This document shows positions 1 through 7,522 of a stretch of 64,000 nucleotides of DNA, piece by piece. A program made the translations under genes and the position numbers. Origin of the DNA: Microcystis aeruginosa FD4 (GTDB taxonomy: Bacteria > Cyanobacteriota > Cyanobacteriia > Cyanobacteriales > Microcystaceae); NCBI RefSeq assembly GCF_009792235.1, contig NZ_CP046973.1, forward strand, positions 5,022,001 to 5,086,000, written 5' to 3'. Numbering within the stretch: position 1 is the stretch's first letter; every line of letters begins with the position of its first letter. Below the pieces are notes generated by a model. That model ran no database searches. It was not told the DNA's origin and saw only the letters and a list, made by a program, of their open reading frames with translations.

Positions 1-186
1 ATTGAAAAACAGTTAAATTTACCTCCTACAACTCCTAATAGACCATCTCCACCACCACAAAATCCGCAGCCTGTTGTAACTCAAAAACAACCGCCGGTTA
101 TTCCTAAGATTAATCCTTCTCCGCCGGTTTTACCTGTACCTGTACCAAAAAAACACCAGCACAACCGGTTAAAAATAATAATCTGA
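1..186 (+). pseudogene. Pro-rich linker of a Ser/Thr kinase, out of frame with its WD40 tail
   Basis: Frame 1 encodes a Pro/Gln-rich low-complexity stretch, as found between the kinase domain and the C-terminal repeats of cyanobacterial Ser/Thr kinases, and ends at a TGA at 184-186. The gene continues in frame 3: read there from about position 147, the sequence joins without a stop to the transmembrane segment and WD40 repeats of the next entry. The switch lies in an A7 run at 147-153. One extra A, or a -1 slip on A-AAA-AAA, would restore a single reading frame. The kinase domain would lie before the window. This may be a real mutation, a phase-variable tract or a sequencing error. Confidence 0.6.
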
Positions 187-194
187 GAAACAGA

Positions 195-695
195 ATGATA
201 GCTCTTGGTGGCATTTTGTTATTAGGGATAGGAATAACCCAAGGTTACGGTTATTTAAAATATGAAATATTTCCTGCTAGTCCTCAATTATTAATATCTG
301 ATTTATCTAGTCTTCGCTTTTTAGATAAAACCCTTACTGGTCATTCTAGCACGGTTGGGTCAGTAGTATATAGTCCCGATGGCCGCTATTTAGCTAGTGG
401 GAGTAGTGACGATACTATCAAAATTTGGGAGGTAGCAACAGGTAGAGAATTGCGTACCCTTACTGGTCATTATTGGGGGGTTTACTCAGTGGTATATAGT
501 CCCGATGGCCGCTATTTAGCTAGTGGTAGTTGGGACCAAACTATCAAAATTTGGGAGGTAGCAACGGGAAAAGAATTGCGTACCCTTACTGGTCATTCTA
601 ACAGGGTTAGGTCAGTAGTATATAGTCCCGATGGTCGCTATTTAGCTAGTGGGAGTGGTGACGATACTATCAAAATTTGGCGGGTGGGACAGTAA
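195..695 (+). CDS. WD40-repeat C-terminal part of a Ser/Thr protein kinase (frameshifted)
   Basis: The first ATG after the frameshift opens a 166-aa product with a hydrophobic segment at about residues 2-22 (one membrane span) and three WD40 repeats at about 45-165. Each repeat has the GH...SVVYSPDGRYLASGS...TIKIW pattern. The repeats are nearly identical at DNA level, with a 126-bp period starting near 330, 456 and 582, which points to recent repeat amplification or gene conversion. In the family, a cytoplasmic kinase domain is tethered to the membrane and WD40 blades form a beta-propeller. Three blades are too few for a closed propeller, so this copy is short. The ATG may be internal to a larger gene rather than a real start. 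Confidence 0.7.
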   Translation: MIALGGILLLGIGITQGYGYLKYEIFPASPQLLISDLSSLRFLDKTLTGHSSTVGSVVYSPDGRYLASGSSDDTIKIWEVATGRELRTLTGHYWGVYSVVYSPDGRYLASGSWDQTIKIWEVATGKELRTLTGHSNRVRSVVYSPDGRYLASGSGDDTIKIWRVGQ

Positions 696-873
696 ACTTG
701 TGTTGGGGGTGACAGCAATAACTTTTGTCTATCAAAAATGAGCGACACTTGCGGGAAACTCAACTGCACCGATGTCTTTAAAAATGTTGGGTTTTAGCTC
801 AAATTTTTGAATCGAGCAGTTTTCTCCTAAGTATTAAAGCGCTCAACTCAACCGAAAAGCTTGATCTCAGCTA

Positions 874-1482
874 CTAGGACGATAACTGCGACTGAAGAAA
901 ACTGTAACCACGATCAAATCGGGGAATCATCCTACAGTTGAATTGATTCAGTTCTTCAACAATATCAGGACTATCAAAGTCTTTTGAGTTTCGATTCAAA
1001 AAACACGCCTGCTGTGGCTGATAACGTCGTAAATGATGAAGTACCGAGGCATAGACAAGAGCATCTTGTGGCGTTAAATCATATATCGTTTCATAAGATG
1101 CTGCTTCGATTAAAATATCAGCAGTAAGTGCCACAATTTCTCCTACCTTGAGGAGGCGTTCTCGATATTTATTAAAACGATGTCGTTCTTCTTCATTGCT
1201 TTGCACCATTAAACTAGCAATATCTTGAATACTCTTGATCCGACTTGCATAAGAAGCTGTGCGTGAAAGTTGACGTAACTCAGTATCTAGTAACTGTTGA
1301 AGTTCCCGACGACTCTTTGCTTGACGAGTCAGTTTTTCGTGAGGTTCAGCTAGACTATATGCTGGAATAATTAGTTTGGCTTGTCCTGTTTCACAAAGTT
1401 GCAGAATCTGCTCACAGCTTAGACACTGCTCTTGCTCGAAGGTTAGCTCTAAAACAAAATTTGTTTCAACATAGATATTCAC
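874..1482 (-). CDS. PIN-domain protein, probable VapC-like RNase toxin
   Basis: A 202-aa protein opening with MNIYVETNFVLEL, the first PIN motif (an acidic residue after a short beta strand, here the E of YVETN). Conserved acidic residues follow in the middle and near the end (around TPQDALVYASV and NSKDFDSPDI). PIN proteins are metal-dependent RNases and usually the toxin of a VapBC pair. Its start overlaps the stop of the upstream gene by 4 nt, so the two are translationally coupled. At 202 aa it is longer than a typical VapC (130-140 aa), so a non-toxin PIN nuclease is possible. The first 14 codons or so also occur as a scar at 4050-4091. Confidence 0.7.
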   Translation of the reverse strand: MNIYVETNFVLELTFEQEQCLSCEQILQLCETGQAKLIIPAYSLAEPHEKLTRQAKSRRELQQLLDTELRQLSRTASYASRIKSIQDIASLMVQSNEEERHRFNKYRERLLKVGEIVALTADILIEAASYETIYDLTPQDALVYASVLHHLRRYQPQQACFLNRNSKDFDSPDIVEELNQFNCRMIPRFDRGYSFLQSQLSS

Positions 1483-2000
1483 GCCGCCGCCTCACGCTGA
1501 AATTTTCCTCCAGCTAAAGCAGCATACAAGCCTGAATCAATCAACCAACGCTGAGAATCATCGAGAGCTTCAGGCGGCTTTTCAGAATAAATAATCTCTC
1601 CCAACCAGGAAGCAACAATTAGTTCAAGACTTTGCCTACTAATTTGGTCATTCGTTACCCCTGCTCGTTGAAAATAAGGCTGAAGAATGGGACTTGCATC
1701 AATCATGTAACTAGGTTCACTCTGCTCCTGAAAAGCCCCAACATTACTCCATAAGTAAAATCTGTCAGGAAAGACCAGCAAAAAATAGGGAGCCTTGGCA
1801 AAAGTACCGTGTGCCAGAATATTGCGTCGGAGTTTTGCCGCCCATTCTTGGGATACGTTGGTTTTGCACTTGACCTCAACCACAAGAGCGAGTTGACCAT
1901 TGCGGTTATTAACTGCTAAATCCCAGCCAGAAGCCATAAGATGAACTGATGAAACCATACACAGCACTCCGGGTAAAATTATTGATGAATGATCATACAC
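1479..2000 (-). CDS. Hypothetical protein with nuclease-like core, coupled to the PIN gene
   Basis: A 173-aa protein from a GTG start; internal ATGs at Met-15 or Met-22 are alternative starts. The core has GWDLAVNN followed by LALVVEVKCK, a D...ExK pattern suggestive of a PD-(D/E)XK nuclease-like fold, and a later PYFLLVFPDRFYLW segment shared by a group of cyanobacterial hypothetical proteins. It forms a two-gene operon with the PIN gene (4-nt overlap) and may be its partner. The antitoxin role is inferred from layout only. Its first codons and upstream region are duplicated at 4095-4455. Confidence 0.6.
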   Translation of the reverse strand: MYDHSSIILPGVLCMVSSVHLMASGWDLAVNNRNGQLALVVEVKCKTNVSQEWAAKLRRNILAHGTFAKAPYFLLVFPDRFYLWSNVGAFQEQSEPSYMIDASPILQPYFQRAGVTNDQISRQSLELIVASWLGEIIYSEKPPEALDDSQRWLIDSGLYAALAGGKFQREAAA

Positions 2001-2290
2001 AATTCTGTCTTTAGGTCAAGTTGCTTTACAAAACTTCAAGCAATTTCTTGGCAAAATTTAACCCTTAATGTCTCTTTTAGGAGGTGATAAGGGATTAAGT
2101 GCTTTGATTGGCGCGGGTTTTCGGCGATTAAAAGTTACATGGTCACACTAAGCCCACAGCATACCACGATCTTATCACATTACGAAATGTAACGAATCCT
2201 GCTTTTCGGCTAAATTTGGGCAAATTCGCATAAAATCTAGTTTTGTAAAGTTTTGTTGCATTGGCTTTTTATATTTAAATTTTCAATTAT
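1926..2290 (-). repeat. Promoter/5'-gene repeat, copy 1
   Basis: About 360 bp carrying the first codons and upstream region of the 173-aa gene. It recurs nearly identically, in the same orientation, at about 4095-4455. Both copies hold the GTG start context, an AGGAGGTGATAAGG-like stretch read on the plus strand, and a matching AT-rich end. Homology fades at about 2290. The copies differ by only a handful of substitutions, so the duplication is recent. No other gene is visible between 2001 and 2480. Confidence 0.85.
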
Positions 2291-2480
2291 TTATAAATTT
2301 ATAATAATTTTTATTTATATTTATTGGGAAAAATAATACAAACCACTCCAGACACAGAGTTTTTGTCTTGTGGTCAATTATTGGTATTTGAGATTAGGGA
2401 GCAATAAGACGGAAATTAAAAGCAGTAAAATACTATATAATGTGTATATTAACAATCTACTATACACAACTAGGGATAGG

Positions 2481-2675
2481 ATGAGAACTAACATTATCAT
2501 TGATGACCAACTCATGGCTGATGCACTTAAAGCTACTGGTTTAAAGACTGAACAAGAAGCTGTTGAATTGGGTCTTAAGACTTTGATTCGACTCAAACAA
2601 CAGGAGAAAATTAAAGCCTTTAAAGGTAAGCTTAAATGGGAAGGAAACCTTGAGGAAATGAGGCACGATCAATGA
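2481..2675 (+). CDS. VapB-type antitoxin (DUF2191-like)
   Basis: A 64-aa protein, MRTNIIIDDQLMADALKATG..., with the short N-terminal strand and helix-turn-helix-like segment (KTEQEAVELGLKTLIRL) of the small VapB family that controls PIN toxins. The ATG at 2481 is chosen because the family starts exactly there; the longer open frame upstream is AT-rich and unconserved. The stop overlaps the start of the next gene by 4 nt, the usual antitoxin-toxin coupling. Expected role: DNA-binding repressor and neutralizer of the following VapC. Confidence 0.85.
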   Translation: MRTNIIIDDQLMADALKATGLKTEQEAVELGLKTLIRLKQQEKIKAFKGKLKWEGNLEEMRHDQ

Positions 2676-3085
2676 TTCTTGTTGATTCTAGTGTTTGGAT
2701 TGATTATTTCAATGGTTATAATACTACGGAAACAACAGAACTTGATTTATTGCTGGGAGTTGAACCGATAGCTATTGGTGATATTATTCTCACCGAAGTT
2801 CTCCAAGGTTTTAGGAGTGATAAGGATTATCAAATAGCCTATCGCTTACTAACTTCATTAACTATTTATGATTTACTAGGTTTGAGAATGGCATTGAAAA
2901 GCGCGGACAATTATCGCCAGTTACGCAAGAAAGGGATAACTATTAGGAAAACTGCTGATGTTATTATTGCCTCCTTTTGTATTGAAAATAATCTTCCGCT
3001 CCTTTTTTCAGATAAAGATTTTATTCCTTTCGTTAAGCACTTAAAGCTAATTTCAGCTTGTCCTACTACTAATGATGAACGATGA
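2672..3085 (+). CDS. VapC-type PIN-domain RNase toxin
   Basis: A 137-aa PIN protein of typical VapC length. It starts MILVDSSVWIDYFNG (first catalytic Asp at residue 5), has a central LTEVLQGF (Glu near residue 42), TADVIIASFC (Asp near 96) and LLFSDKDF (Asp near 114-116), which together make the four-acid PIN metal site. The family cuts tRNA or rRNA when freed from VapB. All key acidic residues are present, so the toxin looks intact. It is co-transcribed with the VapB-like gene just upstream. Confidence 0.88.
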   Translation: MILVDSSVWIDYFNGYNTTETTELDLLLGVEPIAIGDIILTEVLQGFRSDKDYQIAYRLLTSLTIYDLLGLRMALKSADNYRQLRKKGITIRKTADVIIASFCIENNLPLLFSDKDFIPFVKHLKLISACPTTNDER

Positions 3086-3138
3086 TTGAGTTGCGACTCA
3101 TTTCTATTAGGGAATGTTGAGTAAATCGACTAAAAACT

Positions 3139-3405
3139 TCATGGTGCAATTTGGTAGATGCTTTTTACCTGAGTTAATCGAGTGGCAAACAATAACGCCG
3201 CTAGAATATCCTCCCGTTCCAAATCATCGTAGTCGGCTAAAATGTCTTCGATACTCATGCCAGAACTAAGTAATTCTAGGATAAATTCAACAGGATAACG
3301 CAATCCTCGAAGGCAAGGTTTGCCATGACAGATATTTAAATCGAGTGTGATTCGCTGCAAAAGTTGGTTTTTCTCTGGGTAATTCAGTTGCTTGTAATCG
3401 TCCAA
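3139..3405 (-). CDS. DUF433 antitoxin-like protein
   Basis: An 88-aa DUF433 protein. The core RITLDLNICHGKPCLRGLRYPVEFILELLSSGMSIEDILADYDDLEREDILAALLFA is the family signature, a compact helix-turn-helix-like fold. DUF433 proteins commonly pair with PIN-like toxins (DUF5615 or VapC). Its start overlaps the end of the PIN gene just upstream on the same strand (3384-3405), so it is the third gene of a small operon with the PIN toxin and the 70-aa protein. Which of the two small proteins is the cognate antitoxin cannot be told from sequence. Confidence 0.8.
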   Translation of the reverse strand: MDDYKQLNYPEKNQLLQRITLDLNICHGKPCLRGLRYPVEFILELLSSGMSIEDILADYDDLEREDILAALLFATRLTQVKSIYQIAP

Positions 3406-3815
3406 TCCTCTGCTCTTAAACCGGCAATTTGCCCAAAATCTGAGAGATTTCGCGTCAGCAGGATAGCCTGATTAACCATTGAGATAGCAGCAATCTTCAC
3501 ATCCATCGAACCCAAACGAGGGTAAGTTACCCGAAGTTCTTGAAAAACTTGACCTGCCTTTTCATCAAAGCCGACAATGGGAATCGTGCGATAATTAGCG
3601 AGGTGCTTTTCTAGCCTTCGATAGGCAACAACTTGGGTTTCAATCGAATTTGCCTTGGCTATGTAACTGAGCCATCCCCGCATTTGTTCTTCGTAGGTGA
3701 TAATTGTGGTGGCAACTTCGCTGCTCGTAATAGCAGCCAGTTTTTTCAGCAATTGTTGTGCCGGTTGTCCCCCGCGATCGAGAATACTAATATGATCGGT
3801 ATCAATGAGATACAT
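3384..3815 (-). CDS. VapC-like PIN-domain toxin
   Basis: A 143-aa PIN protein beginning MYLIDTDHISILDRG (first Asp at residue 5), with ITYEEQMRGW (Glu near 42-43), GSMDVKIAAISM (Asp near 105) and LTRNLSDFGQIAGL (Asp near 123). This is the standard type II PIN toxin layout. It sits between a 70-aa probable antitoxin gene (1 nt away) and an overlapping DUF433 gene. The operon appears to be driven by the duplicated promoter at about 4095-4455. Confidence 0.85.
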   Translation of the reverse strand: MYLIDTDHISILDRGGQPAQQLLKKLAAITSSEVATTIITYEEQMRGWLSYIAKANSIETQVVAYRRLEKHLANYRTIPIVGFDEKAGQVFQELRVTYPRLGSMDVKIAAISMVNQAILLTRNLSDFGQIAGLRAEDWTITSN

Positions 3816-3816
3816 T

Positions 3817-4029
3817 TCAGGATTCGGATGCTTCCTTGGCTAATGGTTTTAGGGACTGACGGTACTCTTGACCAAACTGCATTGCCTCTTCGTAAGCTGG
3901 ATCGTCAGCAAAAGTGCCGACAATTTTTTCCCACCAGGTAGTTTCGCTGACAGTAGGTAGCAAACGCTTAAGCAGTGCTACTTCAGCTTCTAAAGCTGCT
4001 AGTCTGATCTCTAGATCAGTGCTTAACAT
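3817..4029 (-). CDS. Small antitoxin-like protein preceding a PIN toxin
   Basis: A 70-aa acidic protein with an N-terminal coiled-coil-like helix (EIRLAALEAEVALLKRLL) and a Trp-Trp-containing middle (TTWWEKIVGTFADDPAYEEAMQFGQEYR). This form is common in cyanobacterial antitoxins encoded directly before PIN toxins. A GGAGGATAT Shine-Dalgarno lies just before the ATG. The ATG overlaps the stop of a short chimeric upstream reading frame, so translation may be coupled to it. Confidence 0.72.
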   Translation of the reverse strand: MLSTDLEIRLAALEAEVALLKRLLPTVSETTWWEKIVGTFADDPAYEEAMQFGQEYRQSLKPLAKEASES

Positions 4030-4091
4030 GGTTGATATATCCTCCTATTCTGCTCTTGCTCGAAGGTTAGCTTTAAAACAAAATTTGTTTC
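4023..4091 (-). other. Deletion scar: fused remnants of the 173-aa and PIN genes
   Basis: Sequence matching the start of the PIN gene (1428-1470) is joined directly to sequence matching 1926 onward, as if 455 bp (1471-1925) had been removed from a second copy of that operon. On the minus strand the junction is in frame (...LMASG|VETNFVLKLTFEQEQ...). It gives a short chimeric reading frame whose TAA ends at 4023, overlapping the ATG of the 70-aa antitoxin gene (4029). Confidence 0.75.
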
Positions 4092-4455
4092 AACGCCAGA
4101 AGCCATAAGATGAACTGATGAAACCATACACAGCACTCCGGGTAAAATTGTTGATGAACGATCATACACACTTCTGTCTTTAGGTCAAGTTGCTTTACAA
4201 AACTTCAAGCAATTTCTTGGCAAAATTTAACCCTTAATGTCTCTTTTAGGAGGTGATAAGGGATTAAGTGCCTTGATTGGCGCGGGTTTTCGGCGATTAA
4301 AAGTTACATGGTCACACTAAGCCCACAGCATACCACGATCGTATCACATTACGAAATGTAACGAATCCTGCTTTTCAGCTAAATTTGGGCAAATTCGCAC
4401 AAAATCTAGTTTTGTAAAGTTTTGTTGCATTGGGTTTTTATATTTAAATTTCCCA
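4092..4455 (-). repeat. Promoter/5'-gene repeat, copy 2
   Basis: Second copy of the 1926-2290 sequence, in the same orientation and with few differences. It lies directly upstream of the antitoxin/PIN/DUF433 operon and probably supplies its promoter. Nothing else coding was seen between 4030 and 4557. Confidence 0.85.
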
Positions 4456-4500
4456 ATTATTTATTAGCTTAAGATAAATTTTACTTATTTATCTAGATCA

Positions 4501-4538
4501 AAAAAAACCAGTCTTCCCTAATTTTTCGGGAAAACTGG
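4501..4538 (-). terminator. Rho-independent terminator of dxs
   Basis: Arms 4508-4518 (CCAGTCTTCCC) and 4528-4538 (GGGAAAACTGG) pair with one mismatch around a 9-nt loop. Read on the minus strand the hairpin is followed by seven T (4507-4501). It lies 20 nt after the dxs stop. Confidence 0.8.
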
Positions 4539-4557
4539 ACAAGCTAATCTTGAGATT

Positions 4558-6468
4558 TTAACCAACCTTAGCGGTTTGTTTTTGGCTAAAAAATGCCGCT
4601 AAAACCTGTTCGGCAATCTGGGGACTGGTTAAACCCAAATCAGCGAAGGATTCCTCTGGTTTTGCGTGGTCCACTAATTTATCGGGAACCCCGAAACGTT
4701 TGACCGGAACTAGAATATTAGCATCCTGTAAAGCTTCCAAAACCGCAGAACCAAAACCACCCATCAAACAACCTTCTTCCAAAGTCACCACCTTACCAAG
4801 ACGTTGGGCAAGAGGAAAGATAAGTTCTGTATCAAGGGGCTTGACAAAACGGGCATTAACCACTGTGGCTTCGATACCGTGTTCGCTGAGAATTTCAGCC
4901 ACCTGTAGGGAAGTGTTGACCATCGTGCCGTATCCCAACAGAAGAATATCATCACCACTGCGGAGAATTTCGCCCTTACCGATGGGTAAAGCTTCCCAAC
5001 CCTCTTCCATCAGGGGAACCCCTAAACCGTTGCCCCGGGGGTAACGCATGGCAATGGGGCCGCTGGTATGATTAATCCCCGTCACCACCATTCTTTGCAG
5101 TTCCGCCTCATCTTTCGGGGCCATAATGGTCATATTGGGGATACAACGCAGGTAGGCGATATCGTACATCCCCTGGTGCGTCGGTCCATCGGCCCCAACA
5201 ATACCGGCCCGGTCCATGCAGAAGAAAACCGGTAGATTTTGAATGCAGATATCGTGAATAATCTGATCAAAAGCCCGCTGCAGGAAAGTAGAGTAAATAG
5301 TGACAACCGGGCGCATTCCTTCGCAAGCAAGACCACCAGCGAGAGTAACGGCGTGTTGTTCAGCAATGCCCACATCGATGTACTGTTTCGGCAGTTTTGC
5401 CTGAAATTTATCTAATCCTGTCCCGGTGGCCATGGCGGCGGTGATACCGATAATGCGCGGGTCATTTTCCGCTAATTTAGTGAGAGTATGCCCGAAAACT
5501 TTGGAATAAGCGGGAGGTTTCGGTTTACTGGAGGGAATCGGTTTACCCGTGGCTAAATTAAAGGGATTTTGGGCATGATAACCCACTTGATCTTTTTCGG
5601 CCCATTCGTAGCCTTTGCCTTTAACGGTGGCAACGTGGACGAAAACCGGTCCGTGGACCTTATGGGCCTGTTTAAAAGTGGCGATTAATTCGGGAATATT
5701 ATGACCATCAATCGGGCCAAAATATTTAAAACCCAATTCCTCGATAACAGCACCGACTTTGGGAACTGCTAACCGTTTCATCCCTTCTTTGACTCGTTCC
5801 ATTTCCGGAGTGAGGGAGTCCCCGAAGAAGGGTAGATTTTTCAATTGTTCCTCGAGATTATCAGCGATAAACTGAACGGGTTCGCTAAGACGAACTTTAT
5901 TGAGATAGCGGGAAATTGCCCCGACGTTGGGGGAAATGGACATCTCGTTATCGTTGAGGATAACCATGATGTTGGTGTTCGGTAAATGTCCAGCATGGTT
6001 AATCGCTTCTAGGGCCATACCCCCGGTTAAAGCGCCATCCCCGATGATCGATACCACCTTGAAATCTTCCCCCTTGGCATCCCGGGCTAAAGCCATTCCT
6101 AACCCCGCAGAAATGCTCGTAGAGGCGTGTCCAGCCCCAAAATGGTCAAATTTGCTCTCGCAACGTTTTAGATAGCCCGCAACACCGTTTTTTTGGCGGA
6201 GGGTGTGAAAATCGTTATAGCGACCGGTGAGGAGTTTGTGCGGATAAGCTTGGTGTCCCACGTCCCAAAGGACTTTATCGCGATCGAGATCGAGGGTTTG
6301 GTAAAGGGCGATCGTTAGTTCTACGACTCCTAACCCCGGTCCCAAATGTCCACCGGTAGCGGCGATCGTCTGGAGGTGTTTTTCGCGAATCTGACGGGCA
6401 ATATCTTCTAATTGACGGAGTGATAAACCATGTAACTGGTTGGGATGAGTAATTTCACTTAGGTGCAT
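4558..6468 (-). CDS. dxs: 1-deoxy-D-xylulose-5-phosphate synthase
   Basis: A 636-aa thiamine-diphosphate enzyme that condenses pyruvate and glyceraldehyde-3-phosphate to DXP, the first step of the MEP pathway to isoprenoids (carotenoids, phytyl chains, quinones). Visible motifs: GHLGPGLGVVELTIAL, the ThDP motif GDGALTGGMALEAINHAG ending in an N-rich segment, the transketolase central part with DRAGIVGADGPTHQG, and the C-terminal AMRYPRGNG region. Length is standard. The start at 6468 (MHLSEITHPNQL) is preferred because the 13 codons before it are not part of the family. A terminator follows at 4501-4538. larB lies 73 nt upstream on the same strand. Confidence 0.96.
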   Translation of the reverse strand: MHLSEITHPNQLHGLSLRQLEDIARQIREKHLQTIAATGGHLGPGLGVVELTIALYQTLDLDRDKVLWDVGHQAYPHKLLTGRYNDFHTLRQKNGVAGYLKRCESKFDHFGAGHASTSISAGLGMALARDAKGEDFKVVSIIGDGALTGGMALEAINHAGHLPNTNIMVILNDNEMSISPNVGAISRYLNKVRLSEPVQFIADNLEEQLKNLPFFGDSLTPEMERVKEGMKRLAVPKVGAVIEELGFKYFGPIDGHNIPELIATFKQAHKVHGPVFVHVATVKGKGYEWAEKDQVGYHAQNPFNLATGKPIPSSKPKPPAYSKVFGHTLTKLAENDPRIIGITAAMATGTGLDKFQAKLPKQYIDVGIAEQHAVTLAGGLACEGMRPVVTIYSTFLQRAFDQIIHDICIQNLPVFFCMDRAGIVGADGPTHQGMYDIAYLRCIPNMTIMAPKDEAELQRMVVTGINHTSGPIAMRYPRGNGLGVPLMEEGWEALPIGKGEILRSGDDILLLGYGTMVNTSLQVAEILSEHGIEATVVNARFVKPLDTELIFPLAQRLGKVVTLEEGCLMGGFGSAVLEALQDANILVPVKRFGVPDKLVDHAKPEESFADLGLTSPQIAEQVLAAFFSQKQTAKVG

Positions 6469-6541
6469 ATCGGCTTCTTTTTCAAAGTAGTTTATCCCTA
6501 TACTCACTGTATAGGATTTCCCGCCTGAGATGAAGGAAAAT

Positions 6542-7312
6542 CTAGGCTAATCTGGCCGCCGTGCGTAAAATTTGGCCGGCTAACATGGCAGCCCCAAAAC
6601 CATTATCGATATTAACCACACCGATACCGACCGCACAGGAATTGAGCATAGTTAACAAAGGAGCAATACCACCGAAACTGGTTCCGTAACCGATACTGGT
6701 GGGAACGGCGATCACCGGGCGATCAACTAATCCCGCTACCACACTTGGTAAGGCTCCTTCCATTCCCGCAACAACAATTAACACATCGGCGGCATCCAGT
6801 AGATGGCGATGATTCAAGAGGCGATGAATTCCCGCTACTCCCACATCCCAGAGACGCTGCACGGAAAAACCGCATAATTGAGCAGTAACCGCCGCCTCCT
6901 CCGCTACGGGAATATCGGCAGTTCCCGCCGTTAGGATGGAAATTATCCCTTTTGGGGGATTTTCTGGAGCGGCTGCGGCAATGGCACAGATGCGGGCCAA
7001 GGGATAATAAACTAAGTCTGTTACCTGTTCCTGTAGCTGGACTGCTATCTCTGCTTCAATGCGGGTGGCCATAACCACGGGACTATTTTGACGCAATACA
7101 CCGATAATTTGGGCAATTTGAGCGGTGGTTTTACCCGGTCCCCAGATAACCTCCGGAAATCCCGTTCTTAATTGACGATGATGGTCAATTTTAGCGAAGT
7201 CTTCCACCGGTTCAAAGGCCAGATGTTTAAGTTTATCTAAGGCTGTCTCTGGGTTAATTTCTCCCCTGGCAACGGCGGTCAGCAGCGATCGCAAATCGGC
7301 AGCATGCAACAT
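6542..7312 (-). CDS. larB: Nickel-pincer cofactor biosynthesis protein LarB
   Basis: A 256-aa protein of the AIR-carboxylase-like LarB family. LarB carboxylates and hydrolyses nicotinic acid adenine dinucleotide, the first step to the nickel-pincer nucleotide cofactor. It shows an N-terminal helical region, FPEVIWGPGKTTAQI, and the PurE-like C-terminal core with TAGTADIPVAEEAA, GVAGIHRLL, VVAGMEGALPSVVAGLVDRPVIAVPTSIGYG and the NIDNGFGAA motif. LarC, which inserts nickel, is encoded 17 kb away in this window. No larE was found here. Confidence 0.9.
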   Translation of the reverse strand: MLHAADLRSLLTAVARGEINPETALDKLKHLAFEPVEDFAKIDHHRQLRTGFPEVIWGPGKTTAQIAQIIGVLRQNSPVVMATRIEAEIAVQLQEQVTDLVYYPLARICAIAAAAPENPPKGIISILTAGTADIPVAEEAAVTAQLCGFSVQRLWDVGVAGIHRLLNHRHLLDAADVLIVVAGMEGALPSVVAGLVDRPVIAVPTSIGYGTSFGGIAPLLTMLNSCAVGIGVVNIDNGFGAAMLAGQILRTAARLA

Positions 7313-7313
7313 G

Positions 7314-7522
7314 ATCAGTTATCAGTTATCAGTTATCAGTTATCAGTGGGTAAGTTATCAGTGGGTAAGTTAACAGTTATCAGATTTGAGTTTTAAGTGA
7401 GCAGTATGTGTTAAGTGAGCAGTATTAAATAGCAGTTTCTTGCCATCTTTTCACTGATTACTGCTCACTGCTCACTGATTACTGCTCACTGATTACTGCT
7501 CACTGATTACTGCTCACTGCCA
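7314..7522. repeat. Tandem heptamer repeats (TTATCAG and ACTGCTC types)
   Basis: The larB-rnj gap is filled by runs of TTATCAG-type heptamers (7316-7383), then AGTGAGCAGT units and CACTGATTACTGCT units up to the RNase J stop. These are short tandemly repeated sequences of the kind scattered through Microcystis genomes. Similar runs occur near 10401, 13465, 23655, 46575, 50425 and 56761. Confidence 0.85.

Noticed and set aside
1703..1900. 65-codon minus-strand frame inside the 173-aa gene
   Set aside because: Out-of-frame shadow without conserved features.
7314..7522. Possible CRISPR array
   Set aside because: Units are 7 bp and contiguous, without spacers; no cas genes nearby.
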